This document shows, one piece after another, positions 11,534-22,707 of a stretch of DNA of 44,866 bases. Origin of the DNA: Cryoendolithus antarcticus (Eukaryota > Ascomycota > Dothideomycetes > Cladosporiales > Cladosporiaceae); contig NAJO01000098.1 of NCBI GenBank assembly GCA_002077065.1, positions 1-44,866 on the forward strand. The letters are read 5' to 3'. How positions within the stretch are numbered: the first letter of the stretch is position 1; each line of letters begins with the position of its first letter. The notes under the pieces were generated by a model that ran no database searches, was not told the origin of the DNA, and was given only the letters and a program-made list of their open reading frames with translations. The translations under genes were made by a program, and so were the position numbers.

Positions 11534-12200
11534 CTAGGCAGCCTGACCAGGGTATCTTATGAGCTTCGGGATCTCCTCGTCAAGGTCGCGAACAAGATCA
11601 GCTGAGACCTCGCGGCCAGTCAGACTCTCCTGACCGCGGTAAACGTGGCCGGCTCTCGCCATATCTGCGCATATCGAGGTGATGTCAGGCCATAAGTTGA
11701 CCGTCGTGCCCGCTAAGGATTGCTTGGCCGTGGAGTCATACCAGATAACCGGTGTGTAGTATGGGGGTAGCTCCACCAGCTGAGAGTCTTGGCTGAGGGC
11801 TGTCGTCCGACTATGTCAGCCATAGCGAAGCCAAGTGCCACTTGTCATGACCTCCTTGTTGGTCGTGAGCTCTCCAGCGTGGACTCCAATGCTGACGATT
11901 TACCGCACGGAATATGCACCCGGTACATCTCCGTCGAATGCTGCTCGTTGCGTTGTTGCTAGTTTCCCGCGCGACACCCGTGGGTGCTTGCCATGCAGCC
12001 GCAAGTGGTCTCGAAGGTAGCAGAGCGAGGCTGGTCTGCATCTCTGATCGGTCACCTGTCAAGTGGCCAGTCGAATCTTAGATCAGCGATGTGGATTAGT
12101 GTCTCCAATTGGCGGTCGGCAAAAGGGCAAGACAATGGCGTGATAGCAGCTAACTGGGTAACGGTCGACTTGGCAAGCCACATTCGCTAGCAGACGAACA
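11534..12200 (-). pseudogene. Unrecognised minus-strand relic
   Basis: An 80-codon minus frame at 11534-11776 reads like protein (VELPPYYTPVIWYDST and SLTGREVSADLVRDLDEEIP). A neighbouring frame upstream (about 11830-11990) contains FDGDVPGAYSVR and SIGVHAGELTTNKEVMTSGT. Stops and phase changes separate them. I do not recognise the family. It lies about 90 bp upstream of the beta-helix gene on the same strand. Confidence 0.3.
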
Positions 12201-12495
12201 TCAGACCACGCTTTGCAGTGGAGACCTGTAGAAAGTTATCATCGCGATAGTCGTCCATGGCGCAATTATAGATGGATGCGCTACCTACACTGAGGGATTG
12301 TAGACTGGTAGAAGTCATCTGGCAAGACTTTACTGCTGTAGTACAGTCGAGTGCGAGACCAGTGTCCTAAGTTGCGATCCTTTTCCTGATTGATGCCCCG
12401 CATAAGCGGGATCAATGCCGCGGCGCTAGATTCAGAGTAGAGAAGTGCAGGTCATTGCCAACAAGCTTCCATCAAAGCATTCGCGACAGACCACC

Positions 12496-12747
12496 ATGGC
12501 AAGTCCCGCCGACCCGCTTCATACTACGCGGGGTGATATGGACATCGACGCTACGATCTTTGCTAAACTTGTACAGCCGATCATTCTACAGCTGCGAGAA
12601 CGTAAAAGTATCATCGTGTACGGAAGTCACTGCAGGGCAGGGGGCAGACAGCCCTTGATCATGAGGTCGTACAATTACTTACGTGCTACACGCACGATAG
12701 TATTTGCAGAGCTCAAGGAGCATTCGGCCCCACGATTTCCTGATTAA
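12496..12747 (+). CDS. Small hypothetical ORF, 83 aa
   Basis: An ATG in a good fungal context (accATGg) opens an 83-codon frame with an acidic N-terminal half (GDMDIDATIFAKLVQPII). No family is recognised and there is no sign of introns. It may be a chance frame. The surroundings at 12200-13270 hold nothing else that I can support. Confidence 0.2.
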   Translation: MASPADPLHTTRGDMDIDATIFAKLVQPIILQLRERKSIIVYGSHCRAGGRQPLIMRSYNYLRATRTIVFAELKEHSAPRFPD

Positions 12748-13654
12748 CTTACCATTGCCTTTCTACGCTAGCTCGGCACGGGCCGTGCTTTCAAGTGGCA
12801 TCGGGCCTCTTTGTTCTGTCGAGATTGGCATTGTAGCTATTCAGCTGTGAAAGTATGGCGAGGGTTGGTACAGTAAGAACATAAGAGGAACAGTACAAGT
12901 TGAGACGTCAAACTTTCGCAGGTCATCATAACATTGCAGGTAGCTGCACTACAAGCGTGGGGCTCGACATTGGCACGGAAGATGATCAAGTTTACCTTGA
13001 CTAGCTAAACTGTACTCAGTATAGATGACTGGGTCTCGCGCAACACAGCTGAGATGATGGCACGGAAAACGGCGGTAATGTTGACCGTGATCTGGAATTG
13101 TAGATACTTGCGCATTGCATCGTTGACAGCACTGCCCACACTAATGGTAGAACGATGTAGGCAAATTTATTGTCCATGAGGCTGACGTTTGAGGTTTTCC
13201 TGGCTGCCTCAGCACCGGAGATGTCCGTGGGATGAGCCAGCCTCAGCCGCCTTGAGAGCCAAGGCGTCACTGGTGCCGTGACGATTGCGGCGGCAGTCTC
13301 GCCCGTTTCCTTCAGACGCTTGACCAGAGTCTGCTTGTCTTCAATAAGCTACCCACATCAATGGGCACCCAGAATGCCGCAACGGCTTCTCTCCTCACCA
13401 AAGCCGATCCCATCGACCGCCAACTCCGCAAAGCGCCGCTGGTTGCACGACATCCGAAACGCTCACAACCCACTCTCACACGCGAAGACATCTCATCTCC
13501 GCGTGCCACGCACCTAGTCGAAGGGCATTGGGCAGGAACCTGCATCTTCGGAATGACGGCCCTCAGTCGAGCGTGACTCACTTTGCGGAACTCGGGGCCT
13601 TCCGACGCAACACCACCAGCTGTCAAGATACCGTGCAATAGCTTTGGCGGTCAG

Positions 13655-13940
13655 AATCTTGTCACCTGTAACCTGGTTCGAGCGTTACAAAAGGGCGGTC
13701 CAGACCATTGAGCCAGACAAGAAGCGCAAGGTGGAAGACTGCATGAGTGAGACACTCGAAAAGCTCCAGCTACTGCAATGCCAAGCGATACTTTAAAGCT
13801 AGCACTAACGAGCGATCCGAAGAGCTGGATGCGGCAATACAACAACTCTCCAAAGTATCGTCATCTCTGCCCGAGAATGAGCACCGATACAGCCGCTCCA
13901 TGTTGGGCGCGACGAACATCAGTACCGGCTTTAGCACATA
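13655..13940 (+). pseudogene. Unrecognised helical protein relic
   Basis: The plus strand first reads TWFERYKRAVQTIEPDKKRK and continues as a Lys/Glu-rich helix (VEDCMSETLEKLQLLQCQAI) to about 13795. In the next frame it reads YFKASTNERSEELDAAIQQL and onward to 13941. The two halves look like one helical protein broken by a one-base shift near 13795. The family is not recognised. Confidence 0.4.
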
Positions 13941-14784
13941 ACGGAACTACAACTAGAGCGGAGGGTCGCACCAGACGATGCACAATGCCCACACCCACAG
14001 TTGCTCTCAACAAATGACCATGGTTGACTGAATTCTCAACTAACCAGTGATGTTGTTACTCAACCTCTTGATCAACTAGTGCCTCCGTAGTCGGCCAACT
14101 AGCTGCTGTATTGCCTCAACCATGGTCGATTGTTTGACGAAGGTGTTGTTGGTGTGGTATAGATCTCGAGCTGACCAAATCCTCGCCGCTTTGAGAAACC
14201 CTAAAGGTTCTGCGGATACATCCACCAGTCGGACTGTGGCTGCATGCGCACCGATATTGCCTACAGAGCTACGACTATAACGCCCTCGCCTCTGGTGAAG
14301 TCTCCTTGTGCTAATCCTCTACTAGAGTGTGCAACAACCATCTCAAGAGCGACATGGTACAGCCGAACGCAATTTCAGAAGCCACCTTCTCACAACAAGT
14401 AACGACTCGTTCGTTGACTAGCCTTTACGCCAACACGAGCATGGTGCAGCAAAAGCGCTCGATGTTACCGATATAATTGAGCTCAAAAGCGACTCCACAA
14501 ATGTGCAACCGAACGCGCCCTGGAGCACTTTGACGCTTCGCCGCCAGCCTCTCCAGGCCCACAGGTATGGCGACTCAAGCACAGGAAGCGCAAAGTCGCC
14601 GCCTTTCATAGGCAAATGTCGCGGCTACGCACGTTATCGTGAGCTGCAAGCATAGCACCCGAGCGCAAAAGCCATACAGAACGCGTTACCAAATATCGAC
14701 AGTCACTATCACTGTTACCCAATCACCACTATATCGATGGTGCTGTCAAGGCCGGAGCCAGAGCTGAAGCCAGCGCAAGTCACT

Positions 14785-14826
14785 AGAGCCAGAGTCAGAA
14801 CCAGAGCCAGAGCCAGAGCCAGAGCC
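14785..14826 (+). repeat. Hexanucleotide microsatellite (agagcc)7
   Basis: Seven consecutive six-base units run here, five of them exact agagcc and two with single changes (agagtc, agaacc). Degenerate units continue on both sides. On the plus strand an open frame would encode an Arg/Ala-rich tract (RARARARA), which is probably not a real protein. Confidence 0.9.
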
Positions 14827-14949
14827 AAAGCAGGACTGCGAATCCGCATGGTGGAGGCACTTCACTACCGCGATTGCTGCCGGATATGCTGTCAGCTATG
14901 GCCTATGTACACCTGCGGGAAGAAATGGGGAGACAATATTGTGGATTAA

Positions 14950-15540
14950 TTTCACACTGGTGGCTTTCGTGCTTATGACTGGACTAGCGCTGACACGCAC
15001 AATGTGTAGTACGTGATCGCTAACCACCTTAGCGGTGTTGTAGAAGTCGCAAGCTCTTCATAGATGCCTCGGTGGACCGACTTCCTTACAGCAATCAGCG
15101 AATGATGACCTCGAAGACGAGCTCGCGAAAGGTCCGCATTACCGGTTTCCGGCATTCGGCTCGGCAAGTTTTGGTACTAGCGACGAGTTTGTGGTGGCAA
15201 CACTCCATTCCGAGCTGACGGAAAGCCCTAACTGGCGGAACTGCCGACAGGTACTCAGGTACTCTCACTTCACTAGCGCCTTGGCTCTGCGGGCGCATGA
15301 TCTTTTGACATGCATGCAGCATTTTAGCACTCACAGTTCCCTTACGGTTCTAACAAACCCAATCATGCCATTAACTCAGGTGTTTGCAAGTATCTCACCC
15401 TATGTGTAATTGGTTGCGCTGAATCCATTCAACACCTTGTCTCACACTTCACACGATTGCGCAGCCGCACTGAATTTACTCCTTTCTCCTCTCCTGAAAG
15501 TGGTCGCGACAGCGCAGGGCATAGCACTGCACCCAAATGA
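14950..15540. other. Stretch without a supported gene
   Basis: Only short conflicting frames on both strands are present. No motif, intron or repeat was recognised. Confidence 0.4.
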
Positions 15541-15559
15541 CCAGCACGTTGGCTGCATC

Positions 15560-17001
15560 ATGACGCCTTTCAAACCTCGGCGGCCTGACATATATGAGGT
15601 ACCACAGACTATATTTGGTGCTAGCGGCACTGCTCACGCCGCAAGCGACAGGGCGCCAAACGAGACCGCACGTAATACTAGTCCTGGCTCCGCATTATCG
15701 CGTCTCATGTCCTTTCGCGCCCAGAATGTCTCCTATACGACAAGTTTAGCGAACCTTAAGAGAACACACAGTGAGTGCACAGACTCCAGCAGACTACCAG
15801 CAAAGTGTCTTGGAAGTGGCCTGAGACTAATAGCTGGAAGCGAATCAGGACAATACCGCAAGTGCGAAACGCCGCAAGGTTCAAGGCCTAACAGCTTCTA
15901 ATGCCGATGCCAATGCAGCCGACCGTCGCGCGTCGCAACCTGTTGAAGGAGCGACGGTCGCATTGACACCAAGAAAACATCGGCGATCATCTCACGAAAC
16001 GCCTGCGTCCGCAAACAGCAGGCTCAAATCCCTCATAAAGGGGAATTCTTCCGCGAGGCGAGCCTGGACTGTACCCAGAGGATGTCGCCGAAGCGTTGAT
16101 GCGCACTTCCGTCCGAATGCGTGGTCAGAGCGCCGAGAGCGTAAAGGCTAGGGTGCGCGGTGTACTGAAGGATATGCTTGACTCGAAGGAAATAGGAAGA
16201 AAGAGAGCAACTGGGGCAAAAGGCGGCGCAAGCTACACATATACATTGCTTGATTTTGGACAGGCAATCGAGTCTCCGTGCCCAGAGACGCCTTGCAGCC
16301 AGCCACCAGAAGCCTGCCTCGCTGGCCCTGGCACGCCTGTCTTGCCATCGAGAGCCAGCACTCATGCGGAAGCTGAAGTGTCGCCCTGGAGGTCTGCCAG
16401 TGACCAATCGCTAGCAAATGCGAGCTGTGAGAACACTAGGGATCAAGAGAGGTCTGATGGCGATCAGCATGACATGCAAGTTATGCGGGATGATGCCGCG
16501 GGCCGACAACCATCCCAAGCTGGCTCCGATGGGCATGATGTGGTCAGACCACTTGAGAGTACTGTAGAAGTTCAAGCCCGAAGTCAAGACGCAGATTCCC
16601 CAGACGTGATTTCGGAACTGGGAATGAAGGTTTTCCGCATCCGCAAACTCAAGGGTGAACTTGCTAAGAATATGAGCCAAGGTACGGAGCGTAGAGCACT
16701 GCAGGAAAGAGATCGGGAGAGATGCATGGGTCTGGAACGCGAAGCGCAAGAGAATCGGGCGAGAGCTGCCGATCTCAGCGCAGAAGCCCAAAGGTTGCAA
16801 GAGCAGCTGTTGTCAGTAAAACGCAAGGCTGCCAAGCATGAGAGCGAGGCTAAGCGGCTGGATGTAGAGGCAGATGAGAAAAAGGAAGAATGTGTGCAAC
16901 GTGAAATGACTGTTGCTGAGGGCGAGAAGAGGTGTTCGGATCTTGACAGAGAGCTTTCCGCACTCAAGGCTGCTCTAGATATCGATTGGACCTCTTCTTG
17001 A
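15560..17001 (+). pseudogene. Coiled-coil protein gene, 3' frame intact, 5' frameshifted
   Basis: The last part (ATG at 16099, stop at 17001) is an uninterrupted frame of about 300 codons. It begins with a basic domain (MRTSVRMRGQSAESVKARV) and a conserved-looking GASYTYTLLDF segment, passes through a disordered Ser/Pro/Glu/Asp-rich middle, and ends in about 110 residues of strong coiled coil rich in Glu/Arg/Lys/Ala (about 16630-16980). Upstream, two other frames continue the sense with a low-complexity basic protein: MTPFKPRRPDIYE from 15560, then LTPRKHRRSSHET at about 15960. This implies two one-base shifts near 15900 and 16040, and a TAA at 16036-16038 closes the 3' frame upstream. I see no GT-AG pair that would replace the shifts. 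Alternatively the gene simply starts at 16099. The family is unknown. Confidence 0.55.
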
Positions 17002-17084
17002 AGTTTCTGCTTTGTTGAACGGCTTGCAAATAGTGCTGTAAGAGAAGTTAACATGCTGTGATGTATCTCAAGACAGAACATGGT

Positions 17085-17890
17085 AACTTATACCGACTTT
17101 CGACAAGCTCATCACGAGATTGAGGTTCCGACGTGGCATCTTCTCGACGCAAGACGTCTCTGTATCTGCCACATAGCTATGGTTGTCATACTGTAGCTTC
17201 ACGATGTCTTTACCGCTCTGCTTTGATTGAATTGGAGAGCCACTACTACACAGCTGAGAGGGGGCCCAAGGATACCGTGAAATCAGGTAATGTTGCTTCA
17301 TCAAGATCCGTGAAAGAATACTTTGTGCATCATCACATTCCTATCGTTTACGGGATGTTCCTTCAGCTGTTTCTCTACCAACCTACTTTTCTTGCTCTGA
17401 GGTTGTAATCACTTTGGATGCTAAGATTACTCCCGTCTGAAAGCCAGTTTCATCAAAGTTGTAGATATCTTCCTCCGCTAGACGATAATTCGACATTGCA
17501 TTCCTATGACTTCTAGGTCATTAGACTCTACTCTTTGATAGTCGAACTTGCGGTTGAAAATGCTCCGAAGCTTTGGATGGCGTTTCACAAATGTTGTGAC
17601 CTAGTTCTTTCCAACAGTCTACGAGCAGATGGATTCTTCGTTTGGAGCATAATATTGGCCATATCTTTGACATTCCTATACTAAGGAGGAAATCCTTAGG
17701 CAGACTGATGAAGAAACTTGTGGATAAGAACTCCTACAGATAGCGTGAGTTCGGCCGAGTTTGCAGGTGTGTTTGCGCTGGAAGGAATCCCTCAATGTCT
17801 TTGTCAAAGGGTAGTAATACTAATGACGCATGCTTTAGCTGCAGTATATAAGGATGGTAGATTACGGATCTGGAAGCTTTGTAGGGCAAG
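17085..17890 (-). mobile_element. Fot1/pogo-type DDE transposase relic
   Basis: Minus-strand reading in shifting frames recovers a fungal pogo/Fot1 transposase from N to C. First is a psq-like helix-turn-helix (about 17840-17890), then LTLS-VLIHKFLH and the RNVKDMANIML segment (about 17660-17690) before the second DNA-binding helix. Next comes VGKN-VTTFVKRHPKL, then NRKFDYQR (about 17540-17610), then the first catalytic Asp block NFDETGF (17440-17460) and QTGVI. These transposases cut and paste elements with TA target sites. Downstream of the first Asp the DDE domain is unreadable. I found no terminal inverted repeats. It has many stops and shifts and is certainly dead. Confidence 0.85.
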
Positions 17891-18585
17891 CAAAACTCTC
17901 CCTTCGGTCTGAGAAGGCGTTTACTCATAGGTCTAAAATCAAGAAGACAATGAAAAGAAGATAATGAAGCTAGCTGGAGGACGTTTTGAACACTTTCCTA
18001 CCTACTCCCCAATGTTACGCGCTGGCCCGTGACGCACGTACTCGGGAAATACGATCCGGTTCTAATCGACAAAGACAACTGATTGCTACTGTATAGAAAG
18101 CGCTCTTATTGATAAGGCTTTCCAAGTAATTTGGAATCCAGGAGCCAAGTAGGTTCGGGTGGACCGTCTTTGCGTTCGCCAAGACTACCCAGAAAACGAA
18201 GCGACTGACGTTGGGCAGATGCATCTAGTATATACGAGTTCGTCCATCAGCCTGTTAGCTAGTAGTGCAAGCCACTGCAGTCGATGGGGTTTCTGTCCTT
18301 TCCCTCTGTCTATTCCAGTGAGAATCGCGCAGACACTACTTTGCGCCACGCATTCCGGAAGATTTGTATCCTGGCCGGGAAAAAGCAAGTCATCTCGTCG
18401 ATCGATTACACCTGGACTCTCCAGGAACATCTTGCTCGTCGTTTTCTTCGCTTTACTTACCACGAGCTCCATTGGTCTGTAGGGTTGTTTCGCAGCATGA
18501 GGCCGACAACACAGACCATTAACCGGAACACCCACTTTACATCGTCAATCGTGCCACGGTCGATATTGTACCACGAGAAACTAGG

Positions 18586-19417
18586 TCAGGTCATGTCCAG
18601 GTTGCACACCTTCAGCAGCGCAGGGGAGTCAAAAGGTTCTCTGTCCAGCCGTCCAGCCTCATTCTGCCGAGTGTCGTCAGTAAGCTGGGTGCTGTCCCTG
18701 AGGAGGACCTTGTGTATCCCTCGGGTCACCCTCTCGCAGATGTCGTATAGAAAGGGTCCGCGGTGTTCCTCTAGCAACACCAAGAACGCCTCGAACGCCT
18801 CCTTGGGCAGATCCTGTACCCTGGACCCATGTCAGCATTATATCTTAGATGCGGTATGCGGGCACATACTCGTGGTTATGGAGCCCGAAGCTGCCTCCGG
18901 TGGGCACGAGAGCGAGAATGCCACGGGAGAACCTGTCCGCCATGAGCGACCAGTTCCGACCATCACTGAGTCTGTTATACAGCCGGTCGCGTTGACGTTT
19001 GAGCTCTGGCTCCCGCCTGAGGCGCTGAGATGCAATGCCTTTGAGATCTGCACATGCTTCGAGCATAAGGTCATCCAATGCCAGTGACGAAACTGTCTTT
19101 ACTCCCTCGTTCTGCTTCCTCGCCCCTTGCTTCACATAGCCATACTTGAACACCCTATCCCTGAGATTCGGACGCCGATCCTGGTGATACGGCTCCCGCT
19201 CGTTGCGATACGCCACGAGTGTCAAGAGGTGGTAGCGGCACAAGATCGACCCGACATGATCTGTCTGATCCAGTGTCCGGAGTGCCTGCACTGACCCGCT
19301 CACGCTGGATATGTCAAGAGGCAAGGGCACGATCTCTTGTTCTCGCACGAACTTACAGGCAGCTTCGAACTGTGAGCAAGCCTCGGGGCTGGCGACGGCA
19401 AAGAACAGACGAGCCAT
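18586..19417 (-). CDS. Conserved-looking two-exon gene of unknown function, 260 aa
   Basis: The ATG at 19417 (MARLFFAVASPEACSQFE) opens exon 1 to 18870. A 49-bp intron (gtatgt ... gctgacatgggtccag, 18821-18869) splits a Glu codon, and exon 2 (LPKEAFEAFLVLLEEHRGPF) runs to the TGA at 18586. The spliced length is an exact multiple of three with no internal stop, so this gene looks intact. It is helical and rich in charged residues, with a distinctive DGRNWSLMADRFSRGILALV block near residues 150-170. I see no signal peptide, membrane helix or known catalytic motif. The minus frame stays open beyond 19417 to 19795, but there it overlaps the opposite-strand DUF3435 fragment. A few upstream residues (QPEDIYLQIASQF) look protein-like, so the true start could be slightly upstream. 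Confidence 0.6.
18821..18869 (-). other. Intron of the unknown two-exon gene
   Basis: This is a 49-bp intron with donor gtatgt, branch-like gctgac and acceptor tccag. Splicing keeps the reading frame (GA|G) and joins two stretches of similar composition. Confidence 0.7.
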
Positions 19418-19499
19418 GGTGACTCGTCCGGTCTCGCTACACGTGGGAAACTGGGAAGCGATCTGAAGGTATATGTCCTCGGGCTGTATGAGCTCCTTT

Positions 19500-20209
19500 G
19501 GGATGATGCTATCACAGGCTCGAAGGGAACATCCGCGCACAAGGCATATCGACAAGCACAATGCGCGTATCTGCGATCGAAAAGGGCTGTGCACAAGGCC
19601 GCCCTGAAACAGATCAAGGCCAGATACCGGGAGGAGCAGCCAGTTCAGGATATCCTGTGTCAGATAACGGCTGGCCGGAGTAAGCAGTCGGGGCAGGTGC
19701 CAGAGACCAAGCCTCAGAGTGCACTCAACAGCGAACGCCGGCGGATCCTGGTGGCACTGCTCACCTTTACGCCATCCGAACCGACCGACGACCAAAGTCG
19801 ACGGGTCGAAGCTATCGAGGCAGTGAGCGCACTATGTACGCGACAGGAAGACCCAGATCGGTAGATCTGCCGCAGGAGGAAGGCTCCTCCCAACTACATT
19901 CATGAAACACAGCTGCGCGTGGGAATTGATACCGATGACAGCAAGGTCCAACAAGACCTGTTTCCTGTACCGTGCCTACCCACCCGGTGCGTCTTCTGCA
20001 TGGGAAGTGATGGTCTCTCCCTCGACACGCGCACCAAACAATTCCGCGACCGCGGTGGCTCGAAGAGACATTTTTTCCGAAAACACCTGCAACACCACGA
20101 TCCGAAGCAGCGCATTAGGTTTCCGCACCCAAAGTGTCGTGATGAATGGCTGGAGCGCACGGATCATCTACGGAACCACGCAGCCGTAGTGCACAAGACA
20201 CTCACATGA
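19500..20209 (+). pseudogene. DUF3435 protein, C-terminal part with C2H2-like finger, 5'-truncated
   Basis: The plus frame from about 19500 reads GSKGTSAHKAYRQAQCAYLR, then KQIKARYREEQPVQDILCQI, then a RRRILVALLTF block. This is the helical tail typical of fungal DUF3435 proteins, the tyrosine-recombinase family that includes Starship captains. One in-frame TAG (19862-19864) interrupts it. The same frame then continues through a zinc-finger tail (CVFC ... QFRDRGGSKRHFFRKHLQHH ... HPKCRDEW ... HLRNHAAVVH) to the stop at 20209. In the second finger a Phe stands where the family normally has the first Cys (RFPHPKC). The recombinase core is missing. The left edge abuts the unknown gene on the opposite strand, which marks a deletion or insertion junction near 19490. 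Confidence 0.75.
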
Positions 20210-20214
20210 CGATT

Positions 20215-21030
20215 GATCGGGGCACAGATCGTGGAGTGGGCGGTGGTGTTGGTCGTGGCGATTGACTGGCTCAGTGGCCATGCCAACTAGCTATGCACAA
20301 ATGGTCTGCGGGGTCTACTCATCCGATTCGAGTGCTTACAAGCGTCTCCAGGTTGTGTTGGTAGACCACTTCTGCACCAACAAGTACTCACTCAGGGTCT
20401 GGCATAAATAATCAAAGATAAGCGTTCTGGTTAGGTATGAGCGTAGAGGCAGTGGAATGCTTGCACTTAAAGGTATGTTGCTGTATCGATTTGCACGACT
20501 AGCGTCCTCTTGAGACGTGCTGCTCGATACGTCCGCACGCGATTTGATTGAGGTTTCTCATGAGGGCTGAATAAGTATTGTTGATGGCAAGGCTAATTTC
20601 GCTCTCGCGTTCGTGAATGTTTTAGATGCCCAAGTAGTAGTATTTGCAAGTTGGCAGGCGAATTGTCTCAGCGAAATAAGTGCTATTGCTTCGCACTTAG
20701 AACAATATACATGTCGATATTTGTGGTAGATGCCAAATTTGTTTACAGCACACAGCAAACACTCCGAGCGAAGACGGAGTACACGCAGCGGTGAAGTACG
20801 ACTAGCTGGAAAAGAAACACCATGACCGCAATATCCACACCAACCTCAGTCCTGATCGTACAGAGCATGGAATTGCTATTATGAGCACTGCTGTATGAAA
20901 ATATGATGAATGCTACCGAAGGATCCGAAAGCATGCCGTCGTCCGCTGCTCTGTCCTTCCTTGGTTTCCTCCGCCACGATTGACACCGATATCTCTCGTG
21001 ATCGGTCATTCGGCCTCAAGCCGAGGCTCC
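20215..21030. other. Stretch without a supported gene
   Basis: Only short frames and moderately AT-rich sequence are present between the DUF3435 fragment and the Zn-cluster gene. No motif was recognised. Confidence 0.4.
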
Positions 21031-21032
21031 CG

Positions 21033-21586
21033 CTAGCAAGAATGCGATGGAGTAGCGTTCGTTAGATTTGGGGAGTTGATGAGCGTGAAATCCCCGTGAG
21101 CCACAGCGTCCTTCGACTCGACCAAATCTCCAAGGGGGACATTGATCGTTCTGGCCAGCAGCCCGGTAGAGATGGATAGATCGCTCTCGTATGGTCGAGT
21201 CAATTTTAAGATCTTATGGGCTTTTTCGTGACTTCTGTGGACCAGATGTCTTAACATTTTTTCCCGCGTCCAAGCCTGCTGTTCTACTTCGACGTATTCT
21301 TGCCTCAAAGCCGCGATGCGAGCTTCATCTGGTTCTGTGTCGTAATCACAGGAAGCTTGAGCTCTCCGGGCACATCGCGAACACATTGGTCGAAGGCCAT
21401 TACACCGCACATGTCAGACCACACTTTCCACGGGACCGACAGGCATAATTCCACCGCTCTGGCATTGCCGGCGCTGTACACGTGTTCGGGGGAAGAAAGT
21501 GGATTTCGCACCTTTGTCTTGCTCGCCCGACAAGACTTGCAGGCGGCTTTATCAGTGCCCAGAGGTCGCGACTGTTTCCGTTCCAT
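21033..21586 (-). pseudogene. Zn(II)2Cys6 DNA-binding protein fragment with a broken splice acceptor
   Basis: Exon 1 (ATG at 21586) ends ACKSCRASKTK at 21512. Exon 2 resumes CNGLRPMCSRCARRAQASCD from 21404. Joined, they give the full fungal zinc cluster Cys-x2-Cys-x6-Cys-x6-Cys-x2-Cys-x7-Cys. The 107-bp interval between them begins gtgcga and ends with a branch-like ctgac followed by tgtgcgg, so the expected acceptor AG reads GG. After the cluster come a charged, probably coiled linker (RIAALRQEYVEVEQQAWTRE) and about 60 more residues to a stop at 21033. The large regulatory domain normally found in these transcription factors is absent, so the gene is also truncated. Target genes are unknown. 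Confidence 0.75.
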
Positions 21587-21589
21587 TTT

Positions 21590-22450
21590 GAAAGTCGGGC
21601 ATCTTGGAAATAGCAAATGAACATACAGAGTGAACCGAGCATGTCTATAGCATTCACTAAGAACCAGATATATAGAGGCCATTAGCAAGTTGAGAAGCTA
21701 AAGTGTGCGCGTCAGACCCCGTCATGTTGATGTATCTGGTCGCACACCTCGGAAGCCCCTTACGCGGCGGAACGTGGAATAGTACACGAACAGGGTCGCT
21801 CGTCACGCTCTTCTATCCACTACGAACCTCGCACTGCCATCCTGCGTCGATCAAGAGCACTAAGATATCTCTCATATCTCCACCGACCCTATGCTGCACG
21901 AAGAATAATTGACGTCTGGTAGAGCGAAGCACCAACAACGAGCGAAGATGACTGGTCTCGCTTGCCACACTCTGCTACACAACCTGCACAAGCATTGAGG
22001 AGATTATTGGGGTCATGCAGGTCTGAAGACGTCACGGAGCTGGTGCGGCAGTCGTCACAGCTCGAAGCCGGTGATCCTCCGTGGAGAGTCGTCATCTATC
22101 ATGAGTGCACTTCTACAGACAAGGTCCTGCAGTTACAACAGGCCAATAACCTACCACAGGCTCGGAAGACTCGGAAACGTAAGCATTACATGCAGATCAT
22201 GCCCTATCGGTATCTGAGGTTCAGACAATCGTGATTGCGCAGCAAGGCCTTACTGCCGTGGCAGAGGCAGCAGAAATGCCAAGACAGGGCGCGGCGAATA
22301 GTGACGTGTAGCAGATGTAGAATGCAAGTTCATACTATAAGAACGTGTCGGGCCATAGAATAGGATATCATCTATCATATGCTTCAATCTAGTGTGAATT
22401 CATTCTGTGCTTGTCGAGATAACAACATCTGCAGGTTGCGGTTGAGATGC
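21590..22450. other. Stretch without a supported gene
   Basis: Only short frames on both strands are present, none with recognisable motifs. Confidence 0.4.
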
Positions 22451-22453
22451 AAG

Positions 22454-22504
22454 CGGACCGCGCCCATATACGGACCGAGCCCCCATACGGACCGCGCCCC
22501 CAAC
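22454..22504 (+). repeat. Tandem repeat, three 17-bp units
   Basis: Three adjacent units read cggaccgcgcccatata, cggaccgagcccccata and cggaccgcgcccccaac. They are GC-rich with an rTA-ending spacer and lie directly left of dispersed-repeat copy 2. Confidence 0.85.
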
Positions 22505-22519
22505 GCTGACGTTAACTTA

Positions 22520-22707
22520 AGCCTAAACCCAGGCACGTGAAATGGCATGACTAAAGATCTAGCCGCTTTGAGCTCTAGCGTTCGTAGCTGGGAGAGGCTA
22601 GTTCCAGAAACGGCAATCGCGTAACTCCATTGTGCGGTGCGGTGCGGGCGTTCAGAAGAGACACTGCGAAGACAGTGGCCCTTTCCTCGGTCGGCTAGAT
22701 ACTGAGT
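22520..22707 (+). repeat. Dispersed repeat, copy 2
   Basis: This is the direct-orientation partner of 7741-8000. It starts aagcctaaacc and ends ctagatactgagt, and is shortened internally. It is non-coding. Confidence 0.75.

Noticed and set aside
18284..19087. 267-codon plus-strand open frame
   Set aside because: It is the antisense shadow of the spliced minus-strand gene at 18586-19417, whose exons and splice sites are coherent.
19418..19795. Minus-strand upstream extension of the unknown gene
   Set aside because: From about 19500 on it is antisense to the recognisable DUF3435 tail, so at most a few dozen residues above 19417 could belong to the gene.
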